DNA from: Elysia crispata
Taxonomy: Eukaryota > Mollusca > Gastropoda > Plakobranchidae
Reading direction: 5' to 3'
Assembly: GCA_033675545.1 (NCBI GenBank)
Contig: JAWDGP010006702.1
Span: 47,501-111,500 of the forward strand
DNA: 64,000 bases
The notes below the pieces were generated by a model, which saw only the letters and a program-made list of their open reading frames with translations, did no database searches and was not told the DNA's origin. The position numbers and the translations under genes are program-made. Below, one piece after another: positions 29,401 through 41,300 of the stretch. The first letter of the stretch is position 1, and each line of letters opens with the position of its first letter.

Positions 29401-30420
29401 GTCCCCAATTGTAAACATTCAAGGGCAAGCTTGAAAAAAGTTCTGGGAGAGACACAGCTCTTCATTAATTTCCTTTTTTTTTTTGTATGAACTCTTCTTT
29501 TTCATATTTTATTGGCTTCTCTGTTTGTTTTAGGTTGAATGTTTAACCAAGCTTTTTCACTTTAACTATGCCAGAATTCACTACCTTCTGGCTTTATGTC
29601 TTAGTGTTGATTCTATCTTCTCAAAAATGCGGACAAGCTGGTACAGACAATTTGGCTGTGTGACATGACTTTTCACTAACGTTTAGGCTGGTCAAAACTT
29701 GTAAACTTTGAAGACATTCTACATGTAAATAAAACTTTGTAAGATTCTCCCTAAATAAAAAAGTTAAGCAAAATAATCATAGTGTAAAAGACTGCAATAA
29801 GCACAGACCGAACTGGTCACAACATGGAGTCATGGGATCTGACAATCACTGGCTCAGAAAGGAGGACCTTGTTTGTGCTACTCTCAATATTAAGAATGTT
29901 AAACATGTTTTGGAATAATGCTTTCCCTTGCTGAAAACCTATACATGCCTTTCCAAGGTTTTCAAAGTTGAGAGAATTGGGAATTTATAGTAAGATCCAA
30001 TGCATCTCATTGCACACTTTAACTTCTGTGTAAGAACCAAACATTTTTACCTGTGATTTGCTGTGATTCTAAGCAATAGTCGTCACACTATGGCTAAACC
30101 CTAAGCTAACCACTTAAGCTTGAATTGGCTTGGAAATATACCGAATCAATCAATATACTCTTGCAACACCCTTTTCACTGATAAATATGTTTTAATCAAA
30201 ATGCTCAAATATTCTACATACTAGGAATTCTACTTAACAGTGGTGTAGAAACATTTAGTAGTTTATTTCTGATTTTTTTCAACTGGCTACTATTATATCA
30301 AGCATTTGCCTATTTGATTTTCTTTTGCTACTCAACAGTAATTTGCTTTTAAAATTCAAGTATTGGCTTCTAATTGGTTTATGACAATGGAAGCAAATGT
30401 TGAGCTTTACTTGTAAATTT
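26450..30420. repeat. Degenerate tandem array, unit about 1.4 kb, three copies plus partial ends
   Basis: Ordered landmarks recur. CTTCATATTCTT followed by AAAGTGAAA occurs near 26960, 28626 and 29335. A GGGTAAAA...AACAAGCAGAC block followed by ATGGAGACATGG and CAGCTCAGAAAGGAGGA occurs near 27351, 29031 and 29726. GAGAATTGGGAATTT occurs near 27617 and 29963. An AAGTATTsGCTTCTrAyTGGTT block occurs near 26583, 30359 and, weakly, 27990. Spacing is uneven (about 0.7-1.7 kb) because the middle copy lacks its last third and the following copy lacks its first. No protein was recognised in any unit. Confidence 0.7.
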
Positions 30421-30879
30421 TCCTCACTCTCAATTAAGGAAAAACAGCCCCACAGATAGTTAATGTAGACTTGAATGTTTTCAAGCGATTGTAAAATGGG
30501 GAAATTTTCCTGCTAAAGGTTGTATAATGGAGAAATGTTCCTGTTAAAGACTAATGTGCTCAAATTGGCTGCAAATCAATTGCAGGCTTATTGCCGAGCC
30601 TGCGTTTCCAACTTACAATTTGTGTAATGGCCTATGGAAAGGGCGGAAAAGAAGGAAAATATAAATTCCCATGTATCACTTGATTTTTAAACTTTTGTTT
30701 ATGCTGCTTTTTGGGTGTTTTGAATTTTAAAAATATCTCAATTAGTACGCACAAATTGAGAAAAACAGCCTCTTAGATTTTCCAGTGATTTTCAGTTTCA
30801 ATACAGCAAAATTGTAATACATTTTGGGCAGCCTTCTGCTTGAATTTTAACATCAAGTAGCAATTTACATTTATGAAAG

Positions 30880-31850
30880 TGTTGACTTTATTTTAGTCTT
30901 CCCGTTTCTCTTTTTAGCCTTTTTGGGAGGAAGTTTGAGGTCCAAGCCATCATCGTTTTCACTGTGGGGCAACAAGACAGATGGTTTGGGTGTCATTAGG
31001 TCTCAAAATCTCTGATCTTATTGTTTAGGTAGTTCTACCTTTTTTCACCCTAACCAGGTGGTCATTTTGATTCTAGGAAAGTTGCGTAAGGGGCAGCTTT
31101 GTAGAATTTTTGAGCAATCAAACATGAACTTCTCCCTCCTTGTTGGCTGCAAGCTGTGGAGCTACTGAGCCATTAGCCAGAAAGGGGGAAGTTTTGGTAT
31201 TTCTTGATGCTAACAAAATTGTTGAAGAATATTGATAGCAATGCAGTCCACTGGTGTGAAAAGACAAATTCTTCACCGGCTTCATTGCCATAGGGCTGCA
31301 CCAGGTTCATCAGCCTTGGCTTTACACCTACATTCTTGTAATGTGTTACTTGTTTATCCTACTGTTTGTCCCCAACTCAGTATATTGAAAACATCCCAAC
31401 AGATGCGTCGGCCAAGAAAATGGCCATTTTTACTTCTCTTGCGCTCTGTGCTTTCAATAGGCCTTTCAGTCTGGAAAGTGATGAGCATGCCTCGTTCTGT
31501 TTTGGCTAGCACAACAACATCTAGTTTGATCTTAGAAAGGGACTATTATTGGGCATGAATATCACCCAACCGCTGTCAAAAACTGAAAAGCATGACCAAA
31601 GATCTTTGTTTGCAAGCCCAGGGAGGTTGTTTGAGGCCCAAGTGGTGGAAGGAATGGCTGTTCCATGTTACCTTGATTGTGGTGTAAAATGTGATGTGGG
31701 TGACGGTACTGAAAGGGGTAACACCATGGGCTTCCTTCCTCAGCACTCGGCTCAGCTGTTGTCAAAACTCTCTGATAACTGACAGAATCATTATAGTGCT
31801 GTAATAAGTGAAAAGTACCCATTTTCATAGCAGTAAAAGCCAATAGAATT
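30880..31850 (-). pseudogene. Unrecognised coding-like region, probably decayed
   Basis: Base composition is more balanced than its surroundings. The minus strand carries several consecutive protein-like stretches in different frames: 31843-31562 (93 codons), a stretch containing LDVVVLAKTERGMLITFQTE near 31530-31470, and a terminal stretch reading LPHSENDDGLDLKLPPKKAK near 30965-30905 that ends in a basic tail and TAA. The frame changes suggest a broken retrocopy or exons of a decayed gene. I do not recognise the family. The plus-strand frames at 31232-31558 and 31549-31782 overlap it and look like shadows. Confidence 0.3.
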
Positions 31851-31972
31851 ATTTTTTGAACAAGAACAATACAGAAAGTTAAGCAACAATATATTTAAAA
31901 CACTATTCTAGACTTTTAAGGCAATTATTGTAGTTATTTATTGTAGAGATCTAGCCTAGTTTATCAAAACCA

Positions 31973-32043
31973 CGATAAAATACATTTACTTACTTACTTA
32001 CTGCCCTTTTTGCCGTAGGCAATTAGGGCAGCGATAAAATACA
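31973..32043 (-). mobile_element. Micro-retroposon copy 1: 3' hairpin + (TAAG)n only, with TSD
   Basis: A 47-bp insertion (31985-32031) is flanked by perfect 12-bp direct repeats CGATAAAATACA (31973-31984 and 32032-32043). Read on the minus strand it is the 31-nt hairpin (CTGCCCT...AGGGCAG) followed by TAAG repeats. The hairpin is identical base for base to those at 34322-34352 and 45872-45902. Everything 5' of the hairpin is missing, so this is an extreme 5' truncation from target-primed reverse transcription. Confidence 0.85.
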
Positions 32044-34078
32044 CACTTGTGGAATATAATTCATTTTCTAAGTCTAATTGGATCCTAATTGCAAAAAACT
32101 CGATATCATCATCGAAGAGACCTTTTCTGTCTTACTTTTAAAACATATAAGACTAGCAATTAATAATACTTCAGTCTGATCTCAGATTGCTATCTTTAAG
32201 TAACAGCGACTGATGACATGACGTTTTCCAATTTTAATCTTTTGAACAAAGTTAGGCTAAGCTTAGATAATGGTTAAAATTTTTTTAAAGACTCTTAAAT
32301 TCTCTATGTGTATCTTGATTGCGAGTGAGTTTTATATTTTTAATTACGTAACCAAACCATTAAAACTGTTCACAAAATGGCAACAATTTTTGGTAAGTGG
32401 AAGTTCCCAAAATAAGACATGTATTCATGCACGCAACTTTCATGCTGTAATAAAAATCATAAGAAATGACTTGAAATGACTAAACTACAGTAAAGCGTTA
32501 AAAAAAATTATCTATTTTGTGTAAAAGAGTTAGGAGAAAATTTATCATATATAAACACGGAAGCATAATTATGGTGATGATGGATTTTAGTTAAAAAAAA
32601 AAAATGGAAATGAACCCATCATCAAAACGCAAGATGTTCAGGCATACATTTGTTTATTGTATCTGCACAACTTTCAGTATAGTTATATTCATGCGCACTG
32701 TTTCCCACGGTGCAGATGCGAAAATTTCCTTTCCAGCACTTGATGTATAGAACTCCATGTCGGGTATGATTTTTTTGTTGCGCTGTGACCAAAAAGTACC
32801 AATTTTTCATGTACTTTGAGTCAAATCAGGAATCAACCAATTCTGCGGTTTTCCAAGGCAGTTATACATTTTTGAATGCAGACAGTGAAGGCACAAATTG
32901 TGGCTTGTCTTGCTACAGGGCTCCCTCGTGATGTGACGAATCATACCCTCCACGTTGTACTTGTAGCAATGCCAATCCACTGCCCGCAGACTAGACAAGT
33001 GTTGTTTTTGAACAAGTTTTTTTTATTTTCGTTCACCGCTCTATAAAACTACTAAGACTACTCATTTCGTCTTTGGACAGATAATTTTTTAACATTTCTT
33101 GTGCCATTTTTACTTACATTAGTTTTTGTCCGCATATTTTCTTGTATTTGTCTTTGAAAGACACCCACCTCTCACAATAATGACTCTTGGCATTCAAGAC
33201 GAGCCGGCATGCTAAGCCTTTGGAGTAGCGCTCAAACTGACGTTTGGTTTGTGACGTCACATGGCTAAGAGCACTTCTCTCATTGGCCAAGAGCATGTGA
33301 ACTGGATTAGTCGAGTTCATTTTATTGGATTGTCAATATTTTAATAGTGACTTGCAAAGGGGTGTTCAGGGTATATACATAAATAAAATAGATAGCTATT
33401 GTACTTTAAAACATTAAAATGCTATTAAAACATAAAGTATCCATTCTATTTCTAATAAATTTTTGGAGCAGTTTAGAAACATGACTTTTTTTTAAACAGT
33501 TTTTACTGAAAGCGCTTGGAGTAGTATGATGACTTAACTTTTACCCCCTTTAGTATTCAGTTTAAAATAATCCATTAGTGCATCAACAAAATGGGGACTG
33601 TTCTCCGCTTTCAAAATGAATAGATTTTTTTCTGTTAAGAAAAAAACGTGGCACATTTGCATCTTAACTATGCTTTCGTATGAAGATAATATCTTACCTA
33701 CAAAGTTAGGTTATATTTAATTGGTGGTTTCTAACTATTTGTGTGAGCTAGATCTAGATCTTGGCATCACGGGGAGATTGGAATCTGAGTCAAGTCCTGT
33801 TAAATGTAAAATAAGCGTTCAGTATGACTAATTCAGTAACCAAATACAATATTGTACTCAAAATAACTAACTCATTGAGGCAGGGGTGATTTCTTGAGGA
33901 ATCACCCTATTATTACTATTCTAATTAGGCACATGTACCAAGTCCCACGAAAGCAGGAAGTTGAAGGATAAAAAACGCTCAATGAACACTTATACTCTAT
34001 CATCTCTCTCTCTCTCTCTCTATCTGAAGCAAGCTGCTATGAATTTTCTCCTTTTTTTTTTCTTTTTTTAACATCCTC
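32044..34078. other. No gene recognised
   Basis: Minus-strand frames at 33320-33114, 32998-32807 and 32810-32622 form a run of protein-like pieces (for example CRLVLNAKSHYCERWVSFKD), possibly one decayed gene or transposase, but no family can be named. A short (TC)n lies at about 34004-34022 and a TCTAGATC cluster near 33750. Confidence 0.35.
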
Positions 34079-34373
34079 AATATGGATAAACTCCTCACGG
34101 ATCATTACCTTGACGAGGTGAGCAAGCTTGCGTGCCTTGATAACCCTGAGAGCTATGCCGGCGAGAGCCTCGTGCTCCTGGTAGGGCCACCCAAGCTGGA
34201 CAGGTCAAAGGATAGAGGCCAGACTAGATACGATCCACCACCCCCTCCCCCTACTTGTAGGTTTAGCATAGGGCTAACAACTCTATCTTGTAAAAATGAT
34301 ATTGTTACAGAAACAGCAAAGCTGCCCTAATTGCCTACGGCAAAAAGGGCAGTAAGTAAGTAATATGGATAAA
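34079..34373 (+). mobile_element. Longest copy of the hairpin/(TAAG)n retroposon, with 12-bp TSD
   Basis: A 271-bp insertion (34091-34361) lies between perfect direct repeats AATATGGATAAA (34079-34090 and 34362-34373). It ends with the 31-nt hairpin at 34322-34352 and TAAGTAAGT. The body stays open in one frame almost throughout, reading LDNPESYAGESLVLL, then GPPKLDRSKDRGQTRYDPP and later GLTTLSCKNDIVTETAKLP, with the stop codon inside the hairpin. I have the impression that similar strings occur at the start of molluscan non-LTR retrotransposon proteins, so the element may be a SINE made from the two ends of a LINE, or a 5'-truncated LINE. No tRNA-type A and B boxes were seen. Confidence 0.8.
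34322..34352 (+). other. Conserved 3' hairpin of the retroposon family
   Basis: CTGCCCT pairs with AGGGCAG (7 bp). An AA/AA internal loop follows, then TTGCC pairs with GGCAA (5 bp) around a three-base TAC loop. The same 31 bases close the other two copies. Terminal stem-loops followed by short tandem tails are known at the 3' ends of several LINE/SINE pairs, where they recruit the reverse transcriptase. Confidence 0.8.
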
Positions 34374-35010
34374 GAAGCTCTTGTTGAAAAATATGGATGT
34401 CCTGATTCTACAAATAATAGCATCATCATTCAAATGTGTAAGGATGGCTCTAGACTAACGTTACGTGCAGGGGTTTGGGTCGCAAATAATGGCACTTCTT
34501 TCTGTATAGCAAGTGCAGAATGGAAGATTATTCATGCCATCAGCATAATTTATGCATAATCATACAATGCTCATTCTAACAAATTCAGAAACAAAACAAA
34601 AATACAATCTAACCACCTTGGTTGATACTTATGATAAGAACATTTTGGAGGTGGTAACTTCAAAAAATACAAAAAAAAAGGACAAAGCGGTAATTTATGC
34701 TAATTTATGCATAAATTAACTAATGCGTATGAATGCTATATTTTTTTAAACGAAGTAAGAAACTAAATGATACATGTATTATAGTTCTGCCTGTAAAATT
34801 TTATGTTATGGAAATTTTTATGTCCTAAATAAAGAAATGTGAGTTTGGACTAGAGGGTAATCTATGCCAATTTATGCAAAAATTGACCCTCAGAAACAAA
34901 ACTGTCATAATTATCTCTGACAAATTATGATTCTACATAAAAAAATACACATGTATGTCAAATTTTATGGAAATATATTGCTAAATAAAGAAATTACGAG
35001 GTTTTAACTT
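34374..35010. repeat. Degenerate tandem repeat, unit about 170 bp
   Basis: Blocks built on TTTATGCATAAATT and on AAATTTTATGttATGGAAAT...CTAAATAAAGAAAT recur near 34530-34560, 34695-34845 and 34865-35000. Strongly diverged; no gene recognised. The 64-codon frame at 34365-34559 begins in the target-site duplication of the preceding insertion and is not convincing. Confidence 0.45.
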
Positions 35011-36756
35011 CCTTCACAGCAAAAAACAAAGCACCAAAAAAAAAGCAAAAAACAAAGCACCAAAAAGCACCATTTATTCCTCTTTACATTATACACATTT
35101 TTGGATTACTTAAATCCTTATAACTTTTTTTTTCTCGACCGATTCTCAAAATTTAAAAAAGTTTTCTTCTTTTGAGAGCAAGCTTTATAACTTCCAATCA
35201 TTAGTAGTTAAATATTACAGCTTTGAAATTTTGGATTGGCATTGAAGTACTTGATAAATTCAGGGCTTCTAAGGAGAGGTTCTTCTTTTTTCATACATCG
35301 TCTATCCTGCTCCCTTATGTGCTCCTGCATCTCTCAATGGACTTCAGAGTTCCCTAACTACTGGGAATGGATATAACCACAGACTGTTCCCTTCTCTACC
35401 TTGAAGGCAGGTAGGGAACCTTGCAAAGTAAAAACTTTTGACGTTTTATGGATACACTCTCTCACATACTCAACAATACAGAGAGGTCTGTTGCATTTCA
35501 AAATTCACAAGTAAAAAAAGTCAGAATTCTGGCTGGCTGGATCTACACTTCTTTGTAGACTTGCATGTGAAATGAACAACAGAAAAAATCAATAAACTTT
35601 TAGAGATTCCCTATTACTGTCCAAGTTGATCAGGATCTAGTTATCACCAAGGGTGATTTGGCATATAAATTCAGATTGAAAGTGGTGGCGTCACTCAGCA
35701 CAGTGTGGGAAATGGATGCTATGATTATTACTGATTCCAAAACGCCCCACTAGTAACAAAATGCTTACCTGACATAAGTCACTGTGGTCAACTGTTTTTC
35801 AATGCTGCTGGTTGAGACGTGATGCTGCAGTTTGTCCCTAATTGGAAATATATTGGCATATTTTACAAGGAGCTTTATTCTCACTTCTTGAGGGAAGGCT
35901 GCTCTTCTTTTTCGACCAAGCACCCATATTCTTGCTGTTGCATCCATGTTCATAGTTCAAAGTGTTTGTTTAGCTTCACTTACCTTGCAGAGTAAAAGTA
36001 GAAAAATATACTACAAAACTCTTAATAATTACCCCACCTTTAAAAAAAACAAAACAACAACAACAACAACAAAAAAGAACACTTTATTATTTTAAATGAT
36101 TACATTGCTCATTTCCCTCTGTGGTACAGATCCAAGATGATGTCGGGAAGAGCAGTTGATTTTTTTTTCTAGTAAATGGTTTAGAAGTGGTGATTGTACC
36201 CAAATTGTGCCAAAATTAAAATCTTTCTATTCTCTTTTGTTTACAATTTAGGGAAATAACAAAACCATCATTATAACAAGCATTGCAACCAATAAAGAGC
36301 AAAATTCACTGCAGTTGATGTTCATATTGGTTTTTACTGTGAAAGAAGCTCCACAAAAGCAATCTTGCCCCATGACTTTCAAAGAATGCTTTTTACAACG
36401 CTCCAAAAGAGATTTTTCAAAAGCCAGATTAGTGCTGCCAGCGATACATACATGTATATAATAGTATTATAGTTGTGACGGGAAAAAAAAAACAACTTCT
36501 GAAATGTATGTTCTTTTTGATTTAGAACTCCGTATAGAAATAGTTTTAGATGTCAAAAACAAAAAAGGGAGCAAAATGAGTGGAAGCAATTGATCTTTTC
36601 TTTTTGCGAGTAGTCATCGATTGCCCAATGGTAACATGTATGCTTTCTTTGTCATGTTTTGTTTTGAGAGTAATATGAAAAGGCGTGTTTTTTGTGTATT
36701 TTAACTGTTAAACTTGTGTGTATGGCACAAACAAAACTGAAAGGTTTTAGCCACAC
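35011..36756. other. No gene recognised
   Basis: Non-coding DNA with a small A-rich tandem repeat at about 35020-35065 (unit AGCAAAAAACAAAGCACC) and a CAA run near 36053-36070. The minus frame 35953-35765 (62 codons) has protein-like composition but no family match. Confidence 0.45.
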
Positions 36757-36910
36757 TTAAGAAGTCAAGAATTTGCAGGACAATGATTTTTTTATTCTTA
36801 AATTAGTTAAAGCATGTATAAGAAAGAGGAGAAAAAAAACATCAATCTGTTTCATTTTTTCTTCTATATTTCTATGCAGAGCATCGACTTCCTGAATGCA
36901 GAAGTACCCC

Positions 36911-37058
36911 TTCTTTGAATATTTCTGAATAATGGTCTCAAGACTCAATGCAGCATTATAAACCTTTTCATTGTCAGAGACACCTTCTTTGAATATTTCT
37001 GAATAATGGTCTCAAGACTCAATGCAGCGTTATAAACCTTTTCATTGTCAGAGACAAC
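36911..37058. repeat. Tandem duplication, 74 bp x 2, inside the DUF7869-type relic
   Basis: The 74 bases from 36911 recur from 36985 with one base changed (GCATTAT against GCGTTAT) plus a difference at the last bases. It duplicates the stretch encoding KVYNAALSLETIIQKYSKK, so the duplication is much younger than the decay of the gene. Confidence 0.95.
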
Positions 37059-37700
37059 ACTATTTTCATTTTGTGGTATACACAAGTCTGACCAGAGAGT
37101 TAGTTGCTTGATGTCAGGAAAGCGCTTCATCACATCCTCCAAAATTTTAATAAAAGCAGAGGCATTGTCATTACCTTTTCTCCCACACAAAACTTCTGTC
37201 CAGATGCAGCATTAGACACTTTTCCCAACTGACAGATGTGCAGTCAAGTTATAGCATGAAATTTATCTATGATAGAAAAAATTAGATATATCTGCTTTAG
37301 AAGGGTTAATACATATTCCATGTCAAATGGGAGGACTAGATATAGATGGCTTGCTTGTTTATCATCATTTCTTTCCCTTCAACTGTACTCAATAGAAGCC
37401 CTGTGTGAGTTGTACTCTAAAGTCAGGTCATAATTGTATTGTCCTTCTCCTTTAAACGCTATTTCTTGCATAGATTGCACCAATCTTTTTTAGGCTTTCA
37501 AAGAGAAATATTGAACTCTCCTTCAAAGGCAGAAGCATACATATGAAATTTTACTGGTTTCTTTTGGCTTTCTTGGCACCAAATCTTATAGTTCTCATAA
37601 AGCCTATTCAAGTTTAGATCATATTCTAGACATTCAGCAGATGCTGTGCTGCGGCAGTGGTGTGATTCAACTCTCGGTAGTGCCAAATATGCTCTCTAAC

Positions 37701-37759
37701 ACCTTCTTTACTCTCATCTCCCAAAACCTTCTTTACTCTCATCTCCCAAAATCTTCTTT
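37701..37759. repeat. Tandem repeat, 25 bp x 2.4
   Basis: ACCTTCTTTACTCTCATCTC plus CCAAA recurs at 37726 and partly at 37751, again inside the DUF7869-type relic. Confidence 0.9.
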
Positions 37760-38193
37760 ACATGCTTTCCCCAATGAGATAGCTGTAGGAACCCAGCTGT
37801 CTGATTTTTCTCAACTTTATAAAAATATTTTATCCATCGGTGACTTATGTCAAGGGCAAAACAAAAATATTCTTTGGAGACACGCACCTTTCTTCCAGCG
37901 AAATGGAACAAATACTGTATTTTTTGCTCGTTTTGAGAGGTCACTTTTTGTTTTCTTAGATGATCAATTTAAATTGTGTTCATGTCAATGATAAGTTCCG
38001 TTGAAACCTTATCTTAAGTCCAAAACTACCGATATATGCCCTCTCTCTCCGCATCTGAAATTGTTTTACATTTATATCGACAATGGCCACAATCTTTAGT
38101 GCCCTCAACTTGCCGGGCGTGTCTGACATTTTTTGTTCTAAGAACAATAGCTTTTGCCATGTTTAGAAACATGGAAGCCTCGTCTAATGAGAA

Positions 38194-38194
38194 C

Positions 38195-38225
<31 letters not shown>

Positions 38226-38252
38226 GGAAATTAGGAGATATATATATATAAA
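38194..38252. repeat. Poly(A) run followed by short (TA)n
   Basis: About 26 A residues, then AGAGAAAGGAAATTAGGAGA and TATATATATATA. Its position at the 5' side of the minus-strand relic argues against it being that gene's poly(A) tail. Confidence 0.8.
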
Positions 38253-38359
38253 CTGATATGCTGTCTGATTCAAAAAGCAGTTCAATTGCTTCATTTTGCT
38301 CCATCGACTTAATGATGGGCATTGCCATTTTATTTTCTTGAGAAAGCTCAATGAACAAA

Positions 38360-41300
38360 ATCCTGTGGTATTATTCTGATTCATGGCGTAGCAAATTCTA
38401 TTTCTTCGCTCTACTTTAGTTGAGCGCTAGAGACGGCCCTACTGCCATAAATCGGTGCCGTATTGACAGGTGATCTGAGGTCAGGTGCACCGACCCGATT
38501 GTTATTGCTTGGTGCTGCATATCTCGCCTGGGTAGAAATAAAACCCTTATTTTTCGACATTTTAATCAGTTCTTGCTTTTTAACTGCTCAAGACTGGATT
38601 ATATTTGTTTTTTTTCTCCACAATTCCATGTCTTTCCTCAATATATATTTGTAAAAATCTTATAATTCTGACTTATTGTGAGATTTTGTGAACTAGGAGT
38701 ATATTTTTATTTAAACTAGATAATGAAAGTATAATTAAGTAAATTGTGAGGCTAATTATAAAAATTCCACACGATGAGTAAGTTTTGTTTCTCTGACATG
38801 AGAAAGCATTGAATAATAGCTTTATGGTGATGTAATTTTTTATTGTTGACAGTATATCGTATAGCCTACATTTAATTTTTTTAAATACAGGAAAATTCCA
38901 GAGAGACTCATAATAAACAATGTTAAATATCTGTGCCTTATATGTGCTAGATTGGGTGTGACTAGGAAACAGCAAAAGCACAATAGTAGGAGCATTTATG
39001 TTCTGCTCATTCTGGAGATATTTTGTTATTTTACTATCTAATCATTAAAAATGACATTGAAGACTCTCATTCACAGTACCTGTGTGCCAAGTGCTACTCA
39101 AGCATAAAGACTCTAAAAATAGAGATACAGTGACATTTCTGCACTGCTGTCACATTCATGAAAAAGCAGAGCTATAAAAGTCTATCTGTGTGGTGATTAA
39201 GAGTTTTTGTGCTAAAATTTATGGTCTCTCGTGACATCAAGGCACTTATCTGTGCTGATACCACAGCGTGAAACGCTCAATGCTAGTGACCACTCCCAGA
39301 CTTGGTCACTGAAAAGCTTACAGAGCAGCATTTTAGTTTGCCTGCTGCACCCATGAAGCAGCCTGTAACCTAATCGGGTCATTAGGTCAACCACCCCGGC
39401 GGAATGAAGATTCCCCTTTCCTCGCAACTTGAGTTTTTAGATCTAAATTTCACACCAAATCAATGGAGAATTTAAGCTTATACATGAAAGGAAGAACTAC
39501 AAAAATCATATAATTTGTTACATCTATATTTCAGCGATGCAATGATATATTTTTTCCCCTTCTTTTCATTAAATTGATGTTATTGATCAGTTTAACAAGT
39601 ACATGAATCTGGAATAATCATTAGGTGGTGACGTTTTTAACGGTACATTTATCATGAAGTGAAACAGTTTTTGGGGATGAAATTTTTACAGCATTTCATA
39701 TATATGTTGAACTTAACACCCACCAAAGGGCATTAGCGAAGAGTTCTTCGATTCCAAGTTATGCGGGTTTGAGTTATGATAGTCCACTTCTTACAGCCCT
39801 GGTACGGCATTTTGATATAAAATAATGTCTAAACAACGATAGAACATCGTAGTTCACACTGTAGGGCGTCAATATATATGAGCGATATTAGCTATTAACA
39901 AAGTTATAAACATGCACTGAGAAGAAAATGAAACTTATATAGCGTTGCACATTGTCTTACTTGTTATTCAATCGAGGGGGCGTGTGCTAATACCTCTGTC
40001 TCTCTGTAATATTTTCAAGCTTTTATAACTTTCTTCAAACCTCTGACGCCTAAGTGCTTTGAGTTTAATTACATCAGAATATTAATAGCATATTGTAAAA
40101 ATCTTTTTTTTTTTTTTTTGTTACCGGAAATGATTGTGAACACCAAAAGTTAGTAATGAACCGTTAATAAAGTCCGCTCAGAGAAACTTTTGATAGTTTC
40201 CTCTATCTACAACTTAACAATCTATCACCACAAGATCTGCAAACTTCATAGAGCTTTTGATTGCGTTCAGATTCTGAGCACTGCTCCATATTTGACAGTT
40301 TTTATTTGAGGCTACTAAGGTAGATCTATAATGCAGAGTGTTATTTACGGTTAGTTCGTGCAGACCTGAGCGTGTGGAATTATTTTAAAAAATCATATAA
40401 AATCACTGAAAAACTCTTCACCCTTGAAACTTTCAAAAGTTCTTTATATTAATCTTTTACTTATCGGGAAACAATTTTTAAGCAATAAAATTGTTTCACT
40501 TTTGAAATATTCCTATTCAACTAAGGTGTTATGAAAACCATGACTTTTTTTCAGTTCTTTTACTAGAAGTATGAAGATTCACCTGCACCATGTAAACACG
40601 TTATAATTGAGAGATAAAAAATATAGCGTTGTACTCAGGACAATTCCAGCTTTAAAATGATTATTTGTTTAATAAATTTGGTGTTAATAAATTTATTGCG
40701 ATTCAAAAACAAGTAAAAGATCCCAATATTAGATTTAACAGCAGTGCACCGTCACGCACGGGCACACCCGGTTGTAGCCTGCCTGACAGGTGACTGATCA
40801 CCGATCCACCCACTAACTGCGGGCGTCTGAAGTAGGACCTGGAAGCAAACTAAGTCGCCTCTTTTTGGTCTCTATTAACAGCCGTGTTCCACGTCAACAA
40901 TTTAGGTTTTAGAGCAGAAGCAGAGGGTGAGAAAGAAGTAGCAAAGCACCACAACTCACTGTATGCACCATTGGTTGGCACAGCTTTAGATAGGGTCAGC
41001 CCTCTGTATCTTCATATTCTGTTTGCATTGTCTTAGGGCACCATAAGTTTCTTAAGGATGCAGCACATAAGGTAGATAAAAAAATAGCTTGTCAATTAGA
41101 AACATATTTGTTACCTTAGGCAAGACTTTAAAAGAGTATGGCTCACAGTGGAAAGAAAATCTGGATCTTGAAGAGAGATTGCGATTTCAGGAGGGCTGCT
41201 TAGTTTTTAGTGTGTCACAGGAGGAGATAAATAAATAAATACACACAACAGATACAAAAGACTTATTTCATTTTTGACATACAAAGAACGCAAATCAAGA

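Larger units (their letters stand above)
36757..38160 (-). pseudogene. Decayed DUF7869-type family gene
   Basis: Reading the minus strand from right to left, pieces appear in family order. CGHCRYKCKTISDAEREGIY is at about 38075-38026; RVSKEYFCFALDISHRWI and GKHVKKILG at 37944-37714; PRVESHHCRS, NRLYENYKIWC and PVKFHMYASAFEGEFN at 37686-37498; KPKKDWCNLCKK just after, near 37480; LTLWSDLCIPQNENS near 37110; and IQEVDALHRNIEEKM near 36890-36850. The WSDxCxPQN stretch corresponds to the family's SDxCxxQN motif, which I read as part of an RNase H-like catalytic fold. Several stops and frame changes separate the pieces, and the segment between KPKKD and the SD motif is mostly missing. The family is dispersed and multi-copy in molluscs and may be transposon-derived. 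Broken; no function expected. Confidence 0.6.

Noticed and set aside
34082-34330. 82-residue gene
   Set aside because: Its start lies in the target-site duplication and its stop in the retroposon hairpin; it is the body of a mobile element, not a host gene.
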